From Pacificimonas pallii (GTDB lineage Bacteria > Pseudomonadota > Alphaproteobacteria > Sphingomonadales > Sphingomonadaceae): a stretch of DNA of 64,000 nucleotides. The stretch's first letter is position 1. Every line of letters starts with the position of its first letter. A model generated the notes under the pieces. That model searched no databases, was not told the DNA's origin, and saw only the letters and a program-made list of their open reading frames with translations. Positions 44,064-52,866 of the stretch are shown here, one piece after another. The translations under genes were made by a program, and so were the position numbers. The stretch is taken from positions 124,001 to 188,000 of the forward strand of contig NZ_JAGSPA010000002.1 of NCBI RefSeq assembly GCF_019204005.1. Direction: 5' to 3'.

Positions 44064-44798
44064 ATGAGTACGATCGATCCTGCACAGGCAGAGCTTTTTT
44101 CCGGCATGGCCGCCGAATGGTGGGACCGCAAGGGCTCGTCGGCGCTGTTGCACAAGGTGAATCCGGTGCGGATGCAGTTCATTCGCCGCGAAGTCGCCGC
44201 GCATTTCGGGCGCGATACGATGGTGCCGGGCTGGCTGGACGGCATGTCGTGTCTGGATGTCGGTTGCGGCGGGGGCATCTTGACCGAATGTCTCGCCCGG
44301 CTTGGCGGGCATGTGACCGGGATTGATGCGGCGGAAGCTTCGATCGACGTCGCCATAGTTCATGGTGCCGGGCAAGGTCTGGATATCGATTACCGGCTGG
44401 CGGCGACGGACGTGCTGGTGAACGAAGGAGCGTCTTTTGACATTGTCACCTGCATGGAGGTGGTCGAACATGTGTCAGATGTGCCTATGTTTCTGGCAAG
44501 CCTGACGGCGCTGCTGAAACCCGGCGGTCTGCTGGTATTTTCAACGCCCAATCGTACGGCGATGAGTTACGGCGTCATGATCGTCGGCGCGGAGTGGATC
44601 CTACGCACATTGCCGCGCGGTACGCATGACTGGGACCGTTTCCTGACGCCGGAAGAGATGAGGCGGGCGCTGAATAGGGCGGGACTGGAACTTGGGCATG
44701 TCGAGGGGATTGCGCTCGATCCCGCGCGCGGCTTTGCTCTGTCCGATGACATGCGCGTGAACTATATCGGTGCGGCAACGCGCAGGAATGAGGATTAG
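44064..44798 (+). CDS. ubiG: Ubiquinone biosynthesis O-methyltransferase UbiG
   Basis: A 244-residue class I SAM methyltransferase that carries out both O-methylations in ubiquinone synthesis. FSGMAAEWWDRKGSSALLHK and NPVRMQFIRR are UbiG-specific N-terminal signatures, LDVGCGGGILTECLARLG the SAM-binding motif I, and FSTPNRTAMSYG the motif of the family. The ATG at 44064 has AGGA upstream and matches the family start; the frame is open 12 codons earlier. The DUF2093 gene follows with no gap. Confidence 0.95.
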   Translation: MSTIDPAQAELFSGMAAEWWDRKGSSALLHKVNPVRMQFIRREVAAHFGRDTMVPGWLDGMSCLDVGCGGGILTECLARLGGHVTGIDAAEASIDVAIVHGAGQGLDIDYRLAATDVLVNEGASFDIVTCMEVVEHVSDVPMFLASLTALLKPGGLLVFSTPNRTAMSYGVMIVGAEWILRTLPRGTHDWDRFLTPEEMRRALNRAGLELGHVEGIALDPARGFALSDDMRVNYIGAATRRNED

Positions 44799-45017
44799 AT
44801 GCTGAAACTCGGTCAGAACAAGGCGGCCCGCCTTGATTACCAGTCGGGAACGTTTCGCGTCCTGTCGGGCGGCGATCATGTCGTCTGCGCTGTGACGGGC
44901 GCGCGGATCGATCTGTCGGATCTGCGCTATTGGAGCCATGAGCTGCAGGAAGCCTATGTTTCGGCGGAGGTGGCGTCGGCGCGCTATACCGAGGCGCGTG
45001 ACGCGGGGAAGCTGTGA
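44799..45017 (+). CDS. DUF2093 domain protein
   Basis: A 72-residue protein of the alphaproteobacterial DUF2093 family, with FRVLSGGDHVVCAVTGARI and LRYWSHELQEAYVSAE as its signature. The function is unknown; the single conserved cysteine (VVCAVTG) might bind something. Its ATG follows the ubiG stop directly (TAGATG), and its stop overlaps the M23 gene start (GTGA), so it is translated as the middle gene of three. Confidence 0.9.
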   Translation: MLKLGQNKAARLDYQSGTFRVLSGGDHVVCAVTGARIDLSDLRYWSHELQEAYVSAEVASARYTEARDAGKL

Positions 45018-45934
45018 CGCGCGCCGCTGCGGCCCTGTTGGTACTGGCTGCATGTAGCGCACCGGACGCGGCGGACGCGCAGCCGCGCGAAGCCAGCCCT
45101 GACGCGCCGCTGGCTGCTGCCGTAGATCCACGTGCGCCGCCGATCCAGACACCGATAGAACCGGTCGAAAATCAGGAACGGATAGTCGAACTGACCGGCG
45201 TCCTGGCGCAGGGCGGATTTGCCCGCGGGAAGGCGGTGAATGGCGATTTCGACGCCGTGCTGCTGAACGGCAAGGAAATCCCCGCGCTCGACGACGGCCG
45301 TTTTTTCCTGGCCTTCGGCCGTGACGAGGCGTCGGAAGTCACACTGGATATACGGTATAAGGACGGGATGACGGTGTCGCGGACGCTGGAGATTGCCGAT
45401 ACGGAATTTCCGGAGAGCCGGTTGCCCGCCATCACGCAGCGGATCGAAGCCTCGGAGACGTTCAGGAAGCGGCGCGCTGAACAGGTCGCGCGCATCGCTG
45501 ACGCACGGACCCGGCGGAGCGCCCTTACCGGCTGGAGCGAGAGGTTCGAACGTCCGGCAGCCGGTAGGACCAGCGGTGTTTTCGGGTCGCAGCGCTTTTA
45601 TGGCGGCGAACCGCGCAGCCCGCATTCAGGACTGGATATCGCGGCGCCTGCCGGTGCGCCTGTCCGCGCACCCGCCTCGGGGGAGGTGGTGCTTGCCGGC
45701 GGCGGCTATTCGTTCGAGGGCAATCTGGTGATTATGGATCACGGCCTTGGGCTTTATTCCGCGTTCCTGCACCTTTCGAAAATCGACGTTCAGGTTGGCG
45801 ACATGCTGAAAACGGGCGATCCCGTCGGCAAAGTCGGATCGTCAGGACGTGCGACGGGCCCGCATCTGCACTGGGGCGTGTGGTGGGACGGGGTCCGGTT
45901 CGACCCCGCCACACTTCTCCACGCCCCCCGATAG
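45014..45934 (+). CDS. M23 family peptidase, lipoprotein-like
   Basis: A 306-residue protein. The short N-terminus AAAALLVLAACSAP looks like a lipobox with cysteine at about residue 14, so it is probably a periplasmic lipoprotein. A middle beta-rich region (about 60-130) precedes a C-terminal LytM domain with HSGLDIAAPAG (His and Asp zinc ligands) and GPHLHWGVWWDG. These residues are intact, so endopeptidase activity on peptidoglycan is likely. The start is GTG overlapping the DUF2093 stop. Third gene of the ubiG unit. Confidence 0.87.
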   Translation: MTRAAAALLVLAACSAPDAADAQPREASPDAPLAAAVDPRAPPIQTPIEPVENQERIVELTGVLAQGGFARGKAVNGDFDAVLLNGKEIPALDDGRFFLAFGRDEASEVTLDIRYKDGMTVSRTLEIADTEFPESRLPAITQRIEASETFRKRRAEQVARIADARTRRSALTGWSERFERPAAGRTSGVFGSQRFYGGEPRSPHSGLDIAAPAGAPVRAPASGEVVLAGGGYSFEGNLVIMDHGLGLYSAFLHLSKIDVQVGDMLKTGDPVGKVGSSGRATGPHLHWGVWWDGVRFDPATLLHAPR

Positions 45935-45955
45935 GCGCAGTCGATATGGCCGTGC

Positions 45956-46630
45956 TTATACGGCGGTGTCGTCGGTAATCGGTACGATCTTGATTTCAAC
46001 GCGGCGGTTTTCCGCGCGGCCCGCCGCGGTATCGTTGGACGCGATGGGATCGGTCTCGCCAAAGCCCTTTGTGGCGATGCGCGGGCGCTGCACGCCATTG
46101 GCGGAAAGATATGTAGCCACGCTCTCGGCGCGGCGCTCCGACAGGGTCAGATTATACGCGTCGCTGCCCGAAGAATCTGTGTGACCGTAAACATCGACGA
46201 AGCTTTTGTCATATTCGGTAAGCACCTTGGCGACTTCGTTAAGTGCCGGACGGAACTGTTCGTTGATAATCGCCGAATCGACGCCGAACGTGATCTGACT
46301 GGGGATTTGAAGATTAAGTGAGTCGCCATCGCGCTCGACCTCAATGCCGGTTCCGGCGGTCCGCTCGCGCAGCTTCTTCTCCTGCTCGTCGAGATAAACG
46401 CCGACGCCCGCGCCGGCAATGGCGCCAATGCCGGTACCCACCAGAATTTCCGTGCGGTTCGACTTGCCGCCGATAAGCGCGCCAAGCGCCGCGCCGATGG
46501 CGGCGCCTGCCGCGCCTGTTGCGGCGGGCCGGGCGATACGACTTTCGCCGGTTTCCGGATTGGTCACACAGCCCGCAAGGGTAAGGCTGGCGACGCCGGC
46601 GATGATCGTGGTCTTGGCAAAGATACGCAT
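45956..46630 (-). CDS. OmpA-family lipoprotein with glycine zipper (YiaD-like)
   Basis: A 224-residue protein. A lipoprotein signal ends in SLTLAGC (Cys at about 20); a Gly/Ala-rich segment (AAGAAIGAALGALIGG and GAIAGAGVGVYLD) forms the glycine zipper; the C-terminal OmpA domain (about 105-220) binds peptidoglycan, with VYGHTDSSGSDAYNLTLSER and RIATKGFGETDPIA. It links the outer membrane to the wall. AGGAGG lies 6-7 bases before the ATG at 46630, which fixes the start over the longer open frame. Convergent with the M23 gene. Confidence 0.93.
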   Translation of the reverse strand: MRIFAKTTIIAGVASLTLAGCVTNPETGESRIARPAATGAAGAAIGAALGALIGGKSNRTEILVGTGIGAIAGAGVGVYLDEQEKKLRERTAGTGIEVERDGDSLNLQIPSQITFGVDSAIINEQFRPALNEVAKVLTEYDKSFVDVYGHTDSSGSDAYNLTLSERRAESVATYLSANGVQRPRIATKGFGETDPIASNDTAAGRAENRRVEIKIVPITDDTAV

Positions 46631-46706
46631 TGAGTGCCTCCTGTAGGTGGAAATCAGATAGTCTCGCGACATCTACGCCGGGGACGGCACGGAGTTCCCT
46701 TATAGA

Positions 46707-46732
46707 CCGGGCAACACGGCCGTGCCGCCCGG
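46707..46732 (-). terminator. Hairpin after the VWA gene, candidate terminator
   Basis: CCGGGC (46707-46712) and GCCCGG (46727-46732) flank an inner self-complementary CACGGCCGTG. It lies just past the stop of the VWA gene and before the OmpA-family gene. No T tract follows on the minus strand, so intrinsic termination is uncertain. Confidence 0.35.
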
Positions 46733-46739
46733 TTTCCGA

Positions 46740-48446
46740 TCAACGAGAGGGGCCGTTGGTGTCCGCAGCCTGGACAAGCTTGCGGAGCTCTTCGCTGTAA
46801 TAATCGCCTTTCGGCACGAGATTGGCGATCTGACGATAGCTCATGTCGCCGATATGCTCACCGCCGGAGAGCTTCTGGCCAAAGGCCGCGACCGCGGCGG
46901 CAAGGGCCATGTCGCCGCGCACCTCGCCGGCCCGAGCCGCTAGCGTGACCGGCAGCACCCTGGTCAGCAAGCGCGACTTCGTTTCGCCGGGCAGCTTGTA
47001 GCGCAGACGCAGCTCGCCGAGTTCCGCCGGATTTCCGGGCGCCGCCGCGGGCCGGTTCGCCTGATAGCGCCGATCCGGTATGGCCGCGCCCTTCGAGCCG
47101 ACCAGCGCGATCTCGTAAAGCGCGGTGACATCATGGCCCGCGCCGATCTCTCCGGCATCGACCTTGTCATTGCTGAAATCCTGTTCCGACAGTGCCCGGT
47201 TCTCATAGCCGATCAGACGATATTCGGCGACCGTCGCGGGGTTCCATTCGACCTGGACCTTTACGTCACCGGCGATGGTGAAGAGTGTCGAGCCGACCTC
47301 TTCCGACAGGACTTTGCGGGCTTCGAGGACGCTGTCGATATAGGCATAATTGCCGTTTCCATTGTCCGCGATCTGCTCCATCATGGCTTCGTTGAAATTG
47401 CCCTGGCCGAAGCCGAGCGTCGTCAACTGCACGCCGGTTTCCGCCTCACGCTTCACCATATCGACGAGCGTATCGCGATTGGATGTACCGACGTTGAAGT
47501 CGCCGTCCGTAGCCAGCATGACCCGGTTGACGCCGCCCTCAATAAAGGCAGCCCGGGCCTGTTTATAGGCCAGGGCGATGCCGGCTGCCCCCGCGGTGGA
47601 GCCGCCAGATTGCAGCTTCTCCAGCGCGGCTTCGACCTTCAAGGGATCGTTGGTGGGTTCGAGGACCAGCCCCGCGCTGCCCGCATAAACGACAATCGAC
47701 ATGCGGTCCCGCGCCTGCATTTCACGGGCGAGTGTCACCATCGCTTTCTTGACAAGCGGCAGCTTGTTGGGTGCCGACATGGAACCCGACGTATCGATAA
47801 GAAAAACGAGGTTGGCCGGCGGTCGTTCGCTGCGGTCGATATCATACCCTTTCAGACCGATGCGAACGAGGTGCGTATCCCTGTTCCAGGGCGTGACGGC
47901 GGCATCGACATTCACCGAAAACGGCTTTGAGCGATCACGGGGGACAGGATATCGATAGTTGAAATAATTGATCATCTCTTCCACGCGAACGGCATCGCTG
48001 GGGGGCAGGCGGCCGTCGGTGAGAAAGCGGCGGACATTGGCGTAGCTGCCCGTGTCGACGTCGATTGAGAAGGTGGAGACGGGAACGTCCGCCACGCGGA
48101 CAACCTCGCTGCGCTCAATATCCTGATACTGCTCCCGGTCCGGTTCCGCGTAGGGGGCGTAGCGCGCCGGCGGCGCAGCCGGACCGGCAATCCGGCTGCC
48201 AGTCACCATGATGGCGGCATCATGCGCGACATGAGTGGCGGGCGCCACCGCAGATGGAGAAGGTGGTGGCGGCACGGTCTTAACCGCGTTTGCCGGCGCA
48301 TATTCACCCTCGTCAGCCACCTCATTCTGCGTCTGTTCGGGGGCCGAAGTCACCTCCACCGCTTCCTGGTTCGCGCCGCAGGCCGCCAGGGCCAGGCAAG
48401 CGGTCGTCGTGACAAATATCATGTTGATATGGAAAAGACGGCACAT
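46740..48446 (-). CDS. von Willebrand factor type A domain lipoprotein (YfbK-like)
   Basis: A 568-residue protein. The signal peptide ends in CLALAACGAN, a lipobox with lipidated cysteine at about 23. It has the YfbK N-terminal vWF-binding domain (about 95-195, with FSIDVDTGSYANVRRFL and VRVEEMINYFNY), a VWA domain (about 210-395) whose MIDAS motif is FLIDTSGSMSAPNKL, and a C-terminal DUF3520 domain. GGGAGGAAC upstream supports the start. It is a metal-dependent protein-binding lipoprotein of the cell envelope with unknown partners. Divergent from the CorC-like gene. Confidence 0.9.
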   Translation of the reverse strand: MCRLFHINMIFVTTTACLALAACGANQEAVEVTSAPEQTQNEVADEGEYAPANAVKTVPPPPSPSAVAPATHVAHDAAIMVTGSRIAGPAAPPARYAPYAEPDREQYQDIERSEVVRVADVPVSTFSIDVDTGSYANVRRFLTDGRLPPSDAVRVEEMINYFNYRYPVPRDRSKPFSVNVDAAVTPWNRDTHLVRIGLKGYDIDRSERPPANLVFLIDTSGSMSAPNKLPLVKKAMVTLAREMQARDRMSIVVYAGSAGLVLEPTNDPLKVEAALEKLQSGGSTAGAAGIALAYKQARAAFIEGGVNRVMLATDGDFNVGTSNRDTLVDMVKREAETGVQLTTLGFGQGNFNEAMMEQIADNGNGNYAYIDSVLEARKVLSEEVGSTLFTIAGDVKVQVEWNPATVAEYRLIGYENRALSEQDFSNDKVDAGEIGAGHDVTALYEIALVGSKGAAIPDRRYQANRPAAAPGNPAELGELRLRYKLPGETKSRLLTRVLPVTLAARAGEVRGDMALAAAVAAFGQKLSGGEHIGDMSYRQIANLVPKGDYYSEELRKLVQAADTNGPSR

Positions 48447-48548
48447 CGATCAGTTCCTCCCTGTTGGCCCTGGTCGTGTTACAGGGTTACATTCGCTACG
48501 CAAGCGCTCTCGCTTTTCCCCCGATGGCCCGTTAGATACGACCGCCTG

Positions 48549-49859
48549 ATGCCACCATTTCCCTGGGCCGACCTTTTCATCATTCTTGCGCTGATCGCCG
48601 GCAATGGCGTGTTTGCGATGTCGGAGATGGCGATCGTCTCGTCGCGAGAGGCCCGCCTGCAGGCGATGGCAAATAACGGCCATAGCGGAGCTGAAGCGGC
48701 ACTCGCCCTGCACCGGCAACCGGGGCGGTTTCTGTCGACCGTTCAGATCGGCATTACGCTCGTCGGGATCGTCGCGGGCGCCTATTCGGGCGCCACGCTT
48801 GGCGAGCCTGTCGCTGCGCGGCTGACCGCACTGGGCCTGTCTCCGGCCATGGCGGGAACGCTCAGCATCGCGCTCGTCGTGTCCGGTATCACCTATTTGA
48901 CGCTTACCATTGGCGAACTGGTCCCCAAGCAGTTCGCGCTGCGCAACCCTGAAAAACTTGCCAGCCTGATCGCTACGCCCATGACCATGCTGGCGCGCGT
49001 GGCCGCGCCGCTTGTCTGGCTGCTTGGCATTTCGACGCGGCTTCTGCTGCGCGTGCTGGGCGCCGCCGATGAGGACAAGGCGCAGGTCACTGCGGAGGAA
49101 CTGCACCTGATCGTCTCTGAGGCGCAGCGGTCTGGCGTTATCGAAGAATCGGAACGCGTCATGATTGCGGGTGTCATGCGTCTTGCCGACCGGCCCGTCC
49201 GCGGCGTGATGACGCCGCGAACAGAGGTGGACTGGCTCGACCTGGCGTCCTCTGAAGAAGATGTGCGTGCGCATCTGATCCAGAGCCCGCACACGCGAAT
49301 CCCGATTGCCGACGGAACGGTGGACAAGATTGTCGGCGTGATTCAGGCGCGTGACCTGTTGTCCGCCGTGCTTGATGGGAAACCGCTGGATATCGCATCG
49401 CTGATGCAGCCCGCGCCGCTGATCCCTGATGTGATGGACGCGTCCGACGCGCTGGAAATCCTGCGCCGCTCAGACGTCCCCATCGGCATGGTGCATGACG
49501 AATATGGCCACTTCGAAGGCATATTGACGCCTGCGGACATGCTCGCCGCCATTGCCGGTGTCTTCAAGTCGGATGTCGACGAAGGTGTCGGCGAAGCCGC
49601 GGTGCAGCGCGCGGACGGATCGTGGCTGCTCGCTGGGTCGATGCACGCCGATGAAATGGCGGACCGGCTGGGTGTCAGCATTCCCGAGCCGGACGACCGT
49701 GATTTCGAGACGGTGGCGGGTTTTGCGCTCGCTGTTCTGACACATATTCCCGAGACTGGTGAGGTTTTTGATTTCGATGGCTGGACGTTCGAGGTGATCG
49801 ATCTCGATGGCCATAAGATCGACAAGGTTCTCGCCACGGTCATCTCCGATGGCGAATAG
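48549..49859 (+). CDS. CorC/HlyC family membrane protein (CNNM + CBS + transporter domain)
   Basis: A 436-residue protein with the full architecture: a CNNM (DUF21) membrane domain of three to four helices (about 1-180, with GNGVFAMSEMAIVSSREARL), two CBS domains (about 200-330, RPVRGVMTPRTEVDWLDL and GMVHDEYGHFEGILTPADML), and the C-terminal CorC_HlyC domain. It is thought to export or sense divalent cations such as magnesium. Unlike the corC beside ybeY it has the membrane part. The open frame extends far upstream into the VWA gene region; ATG 48549 fits the family start. Its end overlaps the flavoenzyme gene by 11 bases. Confidence 0.92.
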   Translation: MPPFPWADLFIILALIAGNGVFAMSEMAIVSSREARLQAMANNGHSGAEAALALHRQPGRFLSTVQIGITLVGIVAGAYSGATLGEPVAARLTALGLSPAMAGTLSIALVVSGITYLTLTIGELVPKQFALRNPEKLASLIATPMTMLARVAAPLVWLLGISTRLLLRVLGAADEDKAQVTAEELHLIVSEAQRSGVIEESERVMIAGVMRLADRPVRGVMTPRTEVDWLDLASSEEDVRAHLIQSPHTRIPIADGTVDKIVGVIQARDLLSAVLDGKPLDIASLMQPAPLIPDVMDASDALEILRRSDVPIGMVHDEYGHFEGILTPADMLAAIAGVFKSDVDEGVGEAAVQRADGSWLLAGSMHADEMADRLGVSIPEPDDRDFETVAGFALAVLTHIPETGEVFDFDGWTFEVIDLDGHKIDKVLATVISDGE

Positions 49860-51168
49860 CGCCGCGACACCGGCGGAGACATTGTCGCAGGCGCTGACCT
49901 TGCCGAATGGAAAAATCGTTCCGAACCGCTTGGCCAAGGCGGCGATGACCGAGGGACTTGCGGATAGGCGGGGCCGCCCGTCGACGCGCCTTATGAAGCT
50001 TTACGAAACATGGGCAGCGGGCGGTGCCGGGCTGCTGCTGACGGGCAATGTGCAGATTGACGCGGATCATCTGGAGCGCGGTGGCAATGTCGTGATTGAT
50101 CGCGTGCCCGATGCGGAAATGCGAGAGCTGCTGACCGCATGGGCGGCGGCGGGTAAAACCCATGGCGGCTCGATGTGGATGCAGGTGAGCCATGCCGGGC
50201 GGCAGACGCAGGCGCACGTCAATCCGCATCCAAAAGCGCCGTCTGCGGTGAAACTCGGCCTGCCTGGAGGTCAGTTTGGTGAGCCGGTCGCCTTGACAGG
50301 CGCAGAGATCGAGCAGTTGATTGCGCGTTTTGCCGTGGCCGGCGCCGCGGCGTATGAAGCGGGCTTCGACGGCATTCAGGTGCATGCGGCGCATGGTTAC
50401 CTCCTGTCCAGCTTTCTCAATCCGCGTGCGAACCAGCGCGATGATCAGTGGGGCGGGTCGCTGGAAAACCGGGCGAGGTTCCTGCGCAGGGTGGTTGCGG
50501 CCGCTCGCGCCGCGACATCGGCGGATTTCGGCATCTCGGTGAAGCTGAATTCCGCGGATTTCCAGCGCGGCGGATTCGATTTTCCGGACAGCCAGACCGT
50601 CGCCGCCTGGCTGGATGAGGATGGGGTCGACCTGATCGAGATCAGCGGCGGGAATTACGAATCCCCCGCCATGATGGATGCCGATGGCATGGAGCTCCGT
50701 GAAGAGCCCGAGGCGCGCCGTTCATCCCGGGAGCGCGAGGCCTATTTCCAGAAATTCGCCCCGGAAATCCGCGCACGGGTAAAGCGCGCCGCGCTGATGG
50801 TGACCGGCGGATTTCGGACCGCGGCGGGCATGGCGGACGCCGTGCGGAAAGATAATGTCGACCTGGTCGGACTTGCCCGTCCGCTTTGTACCCGTCCCGA
50901 GCTTGTCCGTGACCTCCTTGCGGGTACCGCCGAGCACCTGGACAGCCCTGAACGCCGTCTGCGCCTTGGCCCGGGCTTCCTGTCACCCAGCAGCAGTTCC
51001 AAGATCGTGAAGGCGCTAAACGGGTTTGGCGCGCAGGCCTGGTATTACGAACAGCTGGTGAACTTCGGCGAGGGCCGCGGATATGATGAAACGCTTGGCC
51101 TGCTGCGTGCGATGATCCGCAATCGCGGGCGTGAGAAAGCGGTGCTGGCAGCGAGACCCGACCAATAA
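49849..51168 (+). CDS. NADH:flavin oxidoreductase, Old Yellow Enzyme family
   Basis: A 439-residue FMN barrel enzyme. LPNGKIVPNRLAKAAMTEG is the N-terminal OYE motif, GFDGIQVHAAHGYLLSSF contains the substrate-binding His-Ala-Ala-His set, and NQRDDQWGGSLENRARFL and the LVGLARPLCTRP phosphate loop follow. It is single-domain, lacking the iron-sulfur and FAD/NADPH modules of 2,4-dienoyl-CoA reductase. The final 60 residues form a family-specific tail. It likely reduces activated alkenes or xenobiotics; the native substrate is unknown. The start overlaps the CorC-like gene end. Confidence 0.9.
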   Translation: MANSAATPAETLSQALTLPNGKIVPNRLAKAAMTEGLADRRGRPSTRLMKLYETWAAGGAGLLLTGNVQIDADHLERGGNVVIDRVPDAEMRELLTAWAAAGKTHGGSMWMQVSHAGRQTQAHVNPHPKAPSAVKLGLPGGQFGEPVALTGAEIEQLIARFAVAGAAAYEAGFDGIQVHAAHGYLLSSFLNPRANQRDDQWGGSLENRARFLRRVVAAARAATSADFGISVKLNSADFQRGGFDFPDSQTVAAWLDEDGVDLIEISGGNYESPAMMDADGMELREEPEARRSSREREAYFQKFAPEIRARVKRAALMVTGGFRTAAGMADAVRKDNVDLVGLARPLCTRPELVRDLLAGTAEHLDSPERRLRLGPGFLSPSSSSKIVKALNGFGAQAWYYEQLVNFGEGRGYDETLGLLRAMIRNRGREKAVLAARPDQ

Positions 51169-51195
51169 TGCGAGCATGGCCAAAGGACGGCGCGA

Positions 51196-51216
51196 GCCGC
51201 CGATCTTTCCGGCGGC
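51196..51216. terminator. Seven-base-pair hairpin in the OYE/cycH convergent gap
   Basis: GCCGCCG (51196-51202) and CGGCGGC (51210-51216) flank the loop ATCTTTC. It lies 28 bases past the flavoenzyme stop in a 164-base convergent gap and could end transcription from either side. No T tract. The rest of the gap holds nothing I can name; a 55-codon open frame starting at 51176 looks non-coding. Confidence 0.35.
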
Positions 51217-51332
51217 GTATTCACGTCCCGCCGATGCCGGGAGGATTTATCTGGACACCGATCAGGGGACCGGCGGTTCGGCATCGCTTGCCGCGGCCGC
51301 AATGACTTCGTCTTCAGCGAACGAAGCGCAGC

Positions 51333-51956
51333 CTAGCGCGTGAAGACGCCGCTTTCCAACATGGCATTTGCGCCGCGCATCTTGCGTTCCAGATCCGCGC
51401 GCCATGGCGCGTCCGGCGGCGTTTGCGCCTCAAGCGCGGTCCAGGCGTCCAGGGCGCGCTGCGGCTCGCCCGCCTGCAGATAGGCAAGCCCAAGAAAATA
51501 GGGCGGTGCCGGATGCTGCGGCGCAAGAGCGGACGCGCGGCCAAAGGCAAGGCGCGCAGCTGGCGTGATGATGCCGTCGGCATGGGCCATGAGCGCTGTG
51601 CCGAGCTGGATCCACAGCGCTGGCTCTTCCGGCAGGGAGCGTACGGCGAGACGCAGACCTTCCACCGCTTCCTGACTGCGCCCTTCTGCTACCAGCGTAT
51701 CGGAGAAGACGGCCCACGCGGTTAGATCGCCGGGATTTTCGATCAATGCCGTGCGTGCTGCCTCTCTCCTGTCCGCGTTTCCGGCGGGGGCTTCGGGTGC
51801 GGTGTGGGGCGCGGCCGGCAGCATTGGCGCACCGGTAAGTGAATAGGCCGCGCCGCCAAGCAGCAGCACCGCGACGATGGCGGGACGGGGCACACGCGCC
51901 CACATCAGCGCGCCGCCGACGAACAGCGCAAGCAAGGCAAGGGCGGCGATGCTCAT
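51333..51956 (-). CDS. cycH: Cytochrome c biogenesis TPR protein (CcmI/CycH C-terminal type)
   Basis: A 207-residue protein with two N-terminal hydrophobic segments (about 1-20 and 25-42) and a periplasmic TPR domain (about 75-195) with LTAWAVFSDTLVAEGRSQEA and PYFLGLAYLQAGEPQRALDAW. CcmI/CycH holds apocytochrome c for haem attachment by CcmF-CcmH. It is shorter than many CcmI proteins (300-400 residues) because the long coiled region is missing. The ATG at 51956 overlaps the ccmH stop (ATGA) and begins the first helix. Last gene of the ccm group. Confidence 0.85.
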   Translation of the reverse strand: MSIAALALLALFVGGALMWARVPRPAIVAVLLLGGAAYSLTGAPMLPAAPHTAPEAPAGNADRREAARTALIENPGDLTAWAVFSDTLVAEGRSQEAVEGLRLAVRSLPEEPALWIQLGTALMAHADGIITPAARLAFGRASALAPQHPAPPYFLGLAYLQAGEPQRALDAWTALEAQTPPDAPWRADLERKMRGANAMLESGVFTR

Positions 51957-52339
51957 TCGCCCGGACGCCTGCGGAACATGCGCACCGCGACGATCATGCC
52001 CGCGCCCAAAAGCAGGACGGGCGCGAACCACAGGATGAGGTTGGCCCCCCTTTTTGGCGGCGAGAATGTCACCCACTCACCATAGCGGCGGATCAGATAG
52101 TTGCGGACTTCGACCGGTTGCTCGCCATTATCTATCCGCTCGCGAACGAGTGCGCGCATATCGACCGCCATTTCCGCGTCGGATTCAGCGATGGACTGGC
52201 CCTGGCAGACCAGGCAGCGAAGCTCGCGCATCAGATCCTGCGCCGCCGCCTCGCGTGCGGGATCCTCAAGCGGCGTATCCGCATGCGCCGCAAGCGGCGT
52301 GAGAAACAGCGCAATGAGCAGCCATGCGATTTTCCTCAT
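51953..52339 (-). CDS. ccmH: Cytochrome c-type biogenesis protein CcmH (CcmL)
   Basis: A 128-residue periplasmic thioredox protein anchored at its C-terminus: signal peptide (1-20), the reactive motif LRCLVCQGQSIAESDA with both cysteines (LRCxxC), and a transmembrane helix near 100-120. It reduces the apocytochrome haem-binding cysteines. The Gln-Gly after the second Cys replaces the common Gln-Asn. The ATG at 52339 overlaps the ccmG stop as ATGA; the much longer open frame upstream is not the gene. Confidence 0.93.
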   Translation of the reverse strand: MRKIAWLLIALFLTPLAAHADTPLEDPAREAAAQDLMRELRCLVCQGQSIAESDAEMAVDMRALVRERIDNGEQPVEVRNYLIRRYGEWVTFSPPKRGANLILWFAPVLLLGAGMIVAVRMFRRRPGE

Positions 52340-52866
52340 TGCCAGCGCCTGACTTCGGCAATGATATCCGCAACCTGCTCTTGGCGGACTTCGCCGATCC
52401 ATTGGCGGCGGATGATACCGGAGCCATCGATCAGGTAGGTTTCCGGAACGCCCGTCGCCCCAAGCTCGATCTGCATGCGGCCGCGTGGGTCCAGTCCGAC
52501 ACGCGTGAAGGGATCGCCATATTGCGTCAGGAAGCCCTCGACATCTGCCGGTTCGTCGCGAATGGCGATGGCGTGGATGACGATGCCCTCTGCGGCAAGG
52601 CGTTCCAGCTGCGGCGCTTCGATGCGGCAGGGCAGGCACCAGCTGCCGAATAGATTTACGAGCGTGACAGTGCCGCGCTTCAGGTCGCTGGATGCAAGGC
52701 CGGGTTTGGTATCGCTTAGCCCCTCAAGTTCGAATTCCGGGACGGACTGGCCAATCATGGCGGATTCGATCTGCCGCGTCTGCGGTGTACCAAGACCGAA
52801 AACGGCAATGGCGACGAAGGCCATGAACATTGCCAGCGGAAGGATAAGGGCAAGACGTTTCATCAT
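52336..52866 (-). CDS. ccmG: Thiol:disulfide interchange protein DsbE/CcmG
   Basis: A 176-residue membrane-anchored thioredoxin: transmembrane helix (5-27), fold with VPEFELEGL, and the active site GSWCLPCRIEAP with the CxxC pair. The cis-proline region is GVPETYLIDG, which matches CcmG/DsbE. It reduces CcmH or apocytochrome c in the periplasm. It starts with tandem ATGs overlapping the ccmF stop. Confidence 0.94.
   Translation of the reverse strand: MMKRLALILPLAMFMAFVAIAVFGLGTPQTRQIESAMIGQSVPEFELEGLSDTKPGLASSDLKRGTVTLVNLFGSWCLPCRIEAPQLERLAAEGIVIHAIAIRDEPADVEGFLTQYGDPFTRVGLDPRGRMQIELGATGVPETYLIDGSGIIRRQWIGEVRQEQVADIIAEVRRWQ

Noticed and set aside
45949-45964. Short inverted repeat (GCCGT/ACGGC) between the M23 lipoprotein and OmpA-family genes
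   Set aside because: Only five base pairs, no T tract, and part of it overlaps coding sequence; too weak to call a terminator.
51176-51343. 55-codon plus-strand frame after the Old Yellow Enzyme gene
   Set aside because: No Shine-Dalgarno, no homology I recognise, runs into the convergent cycH and covers a hairpin; probably non-coding.
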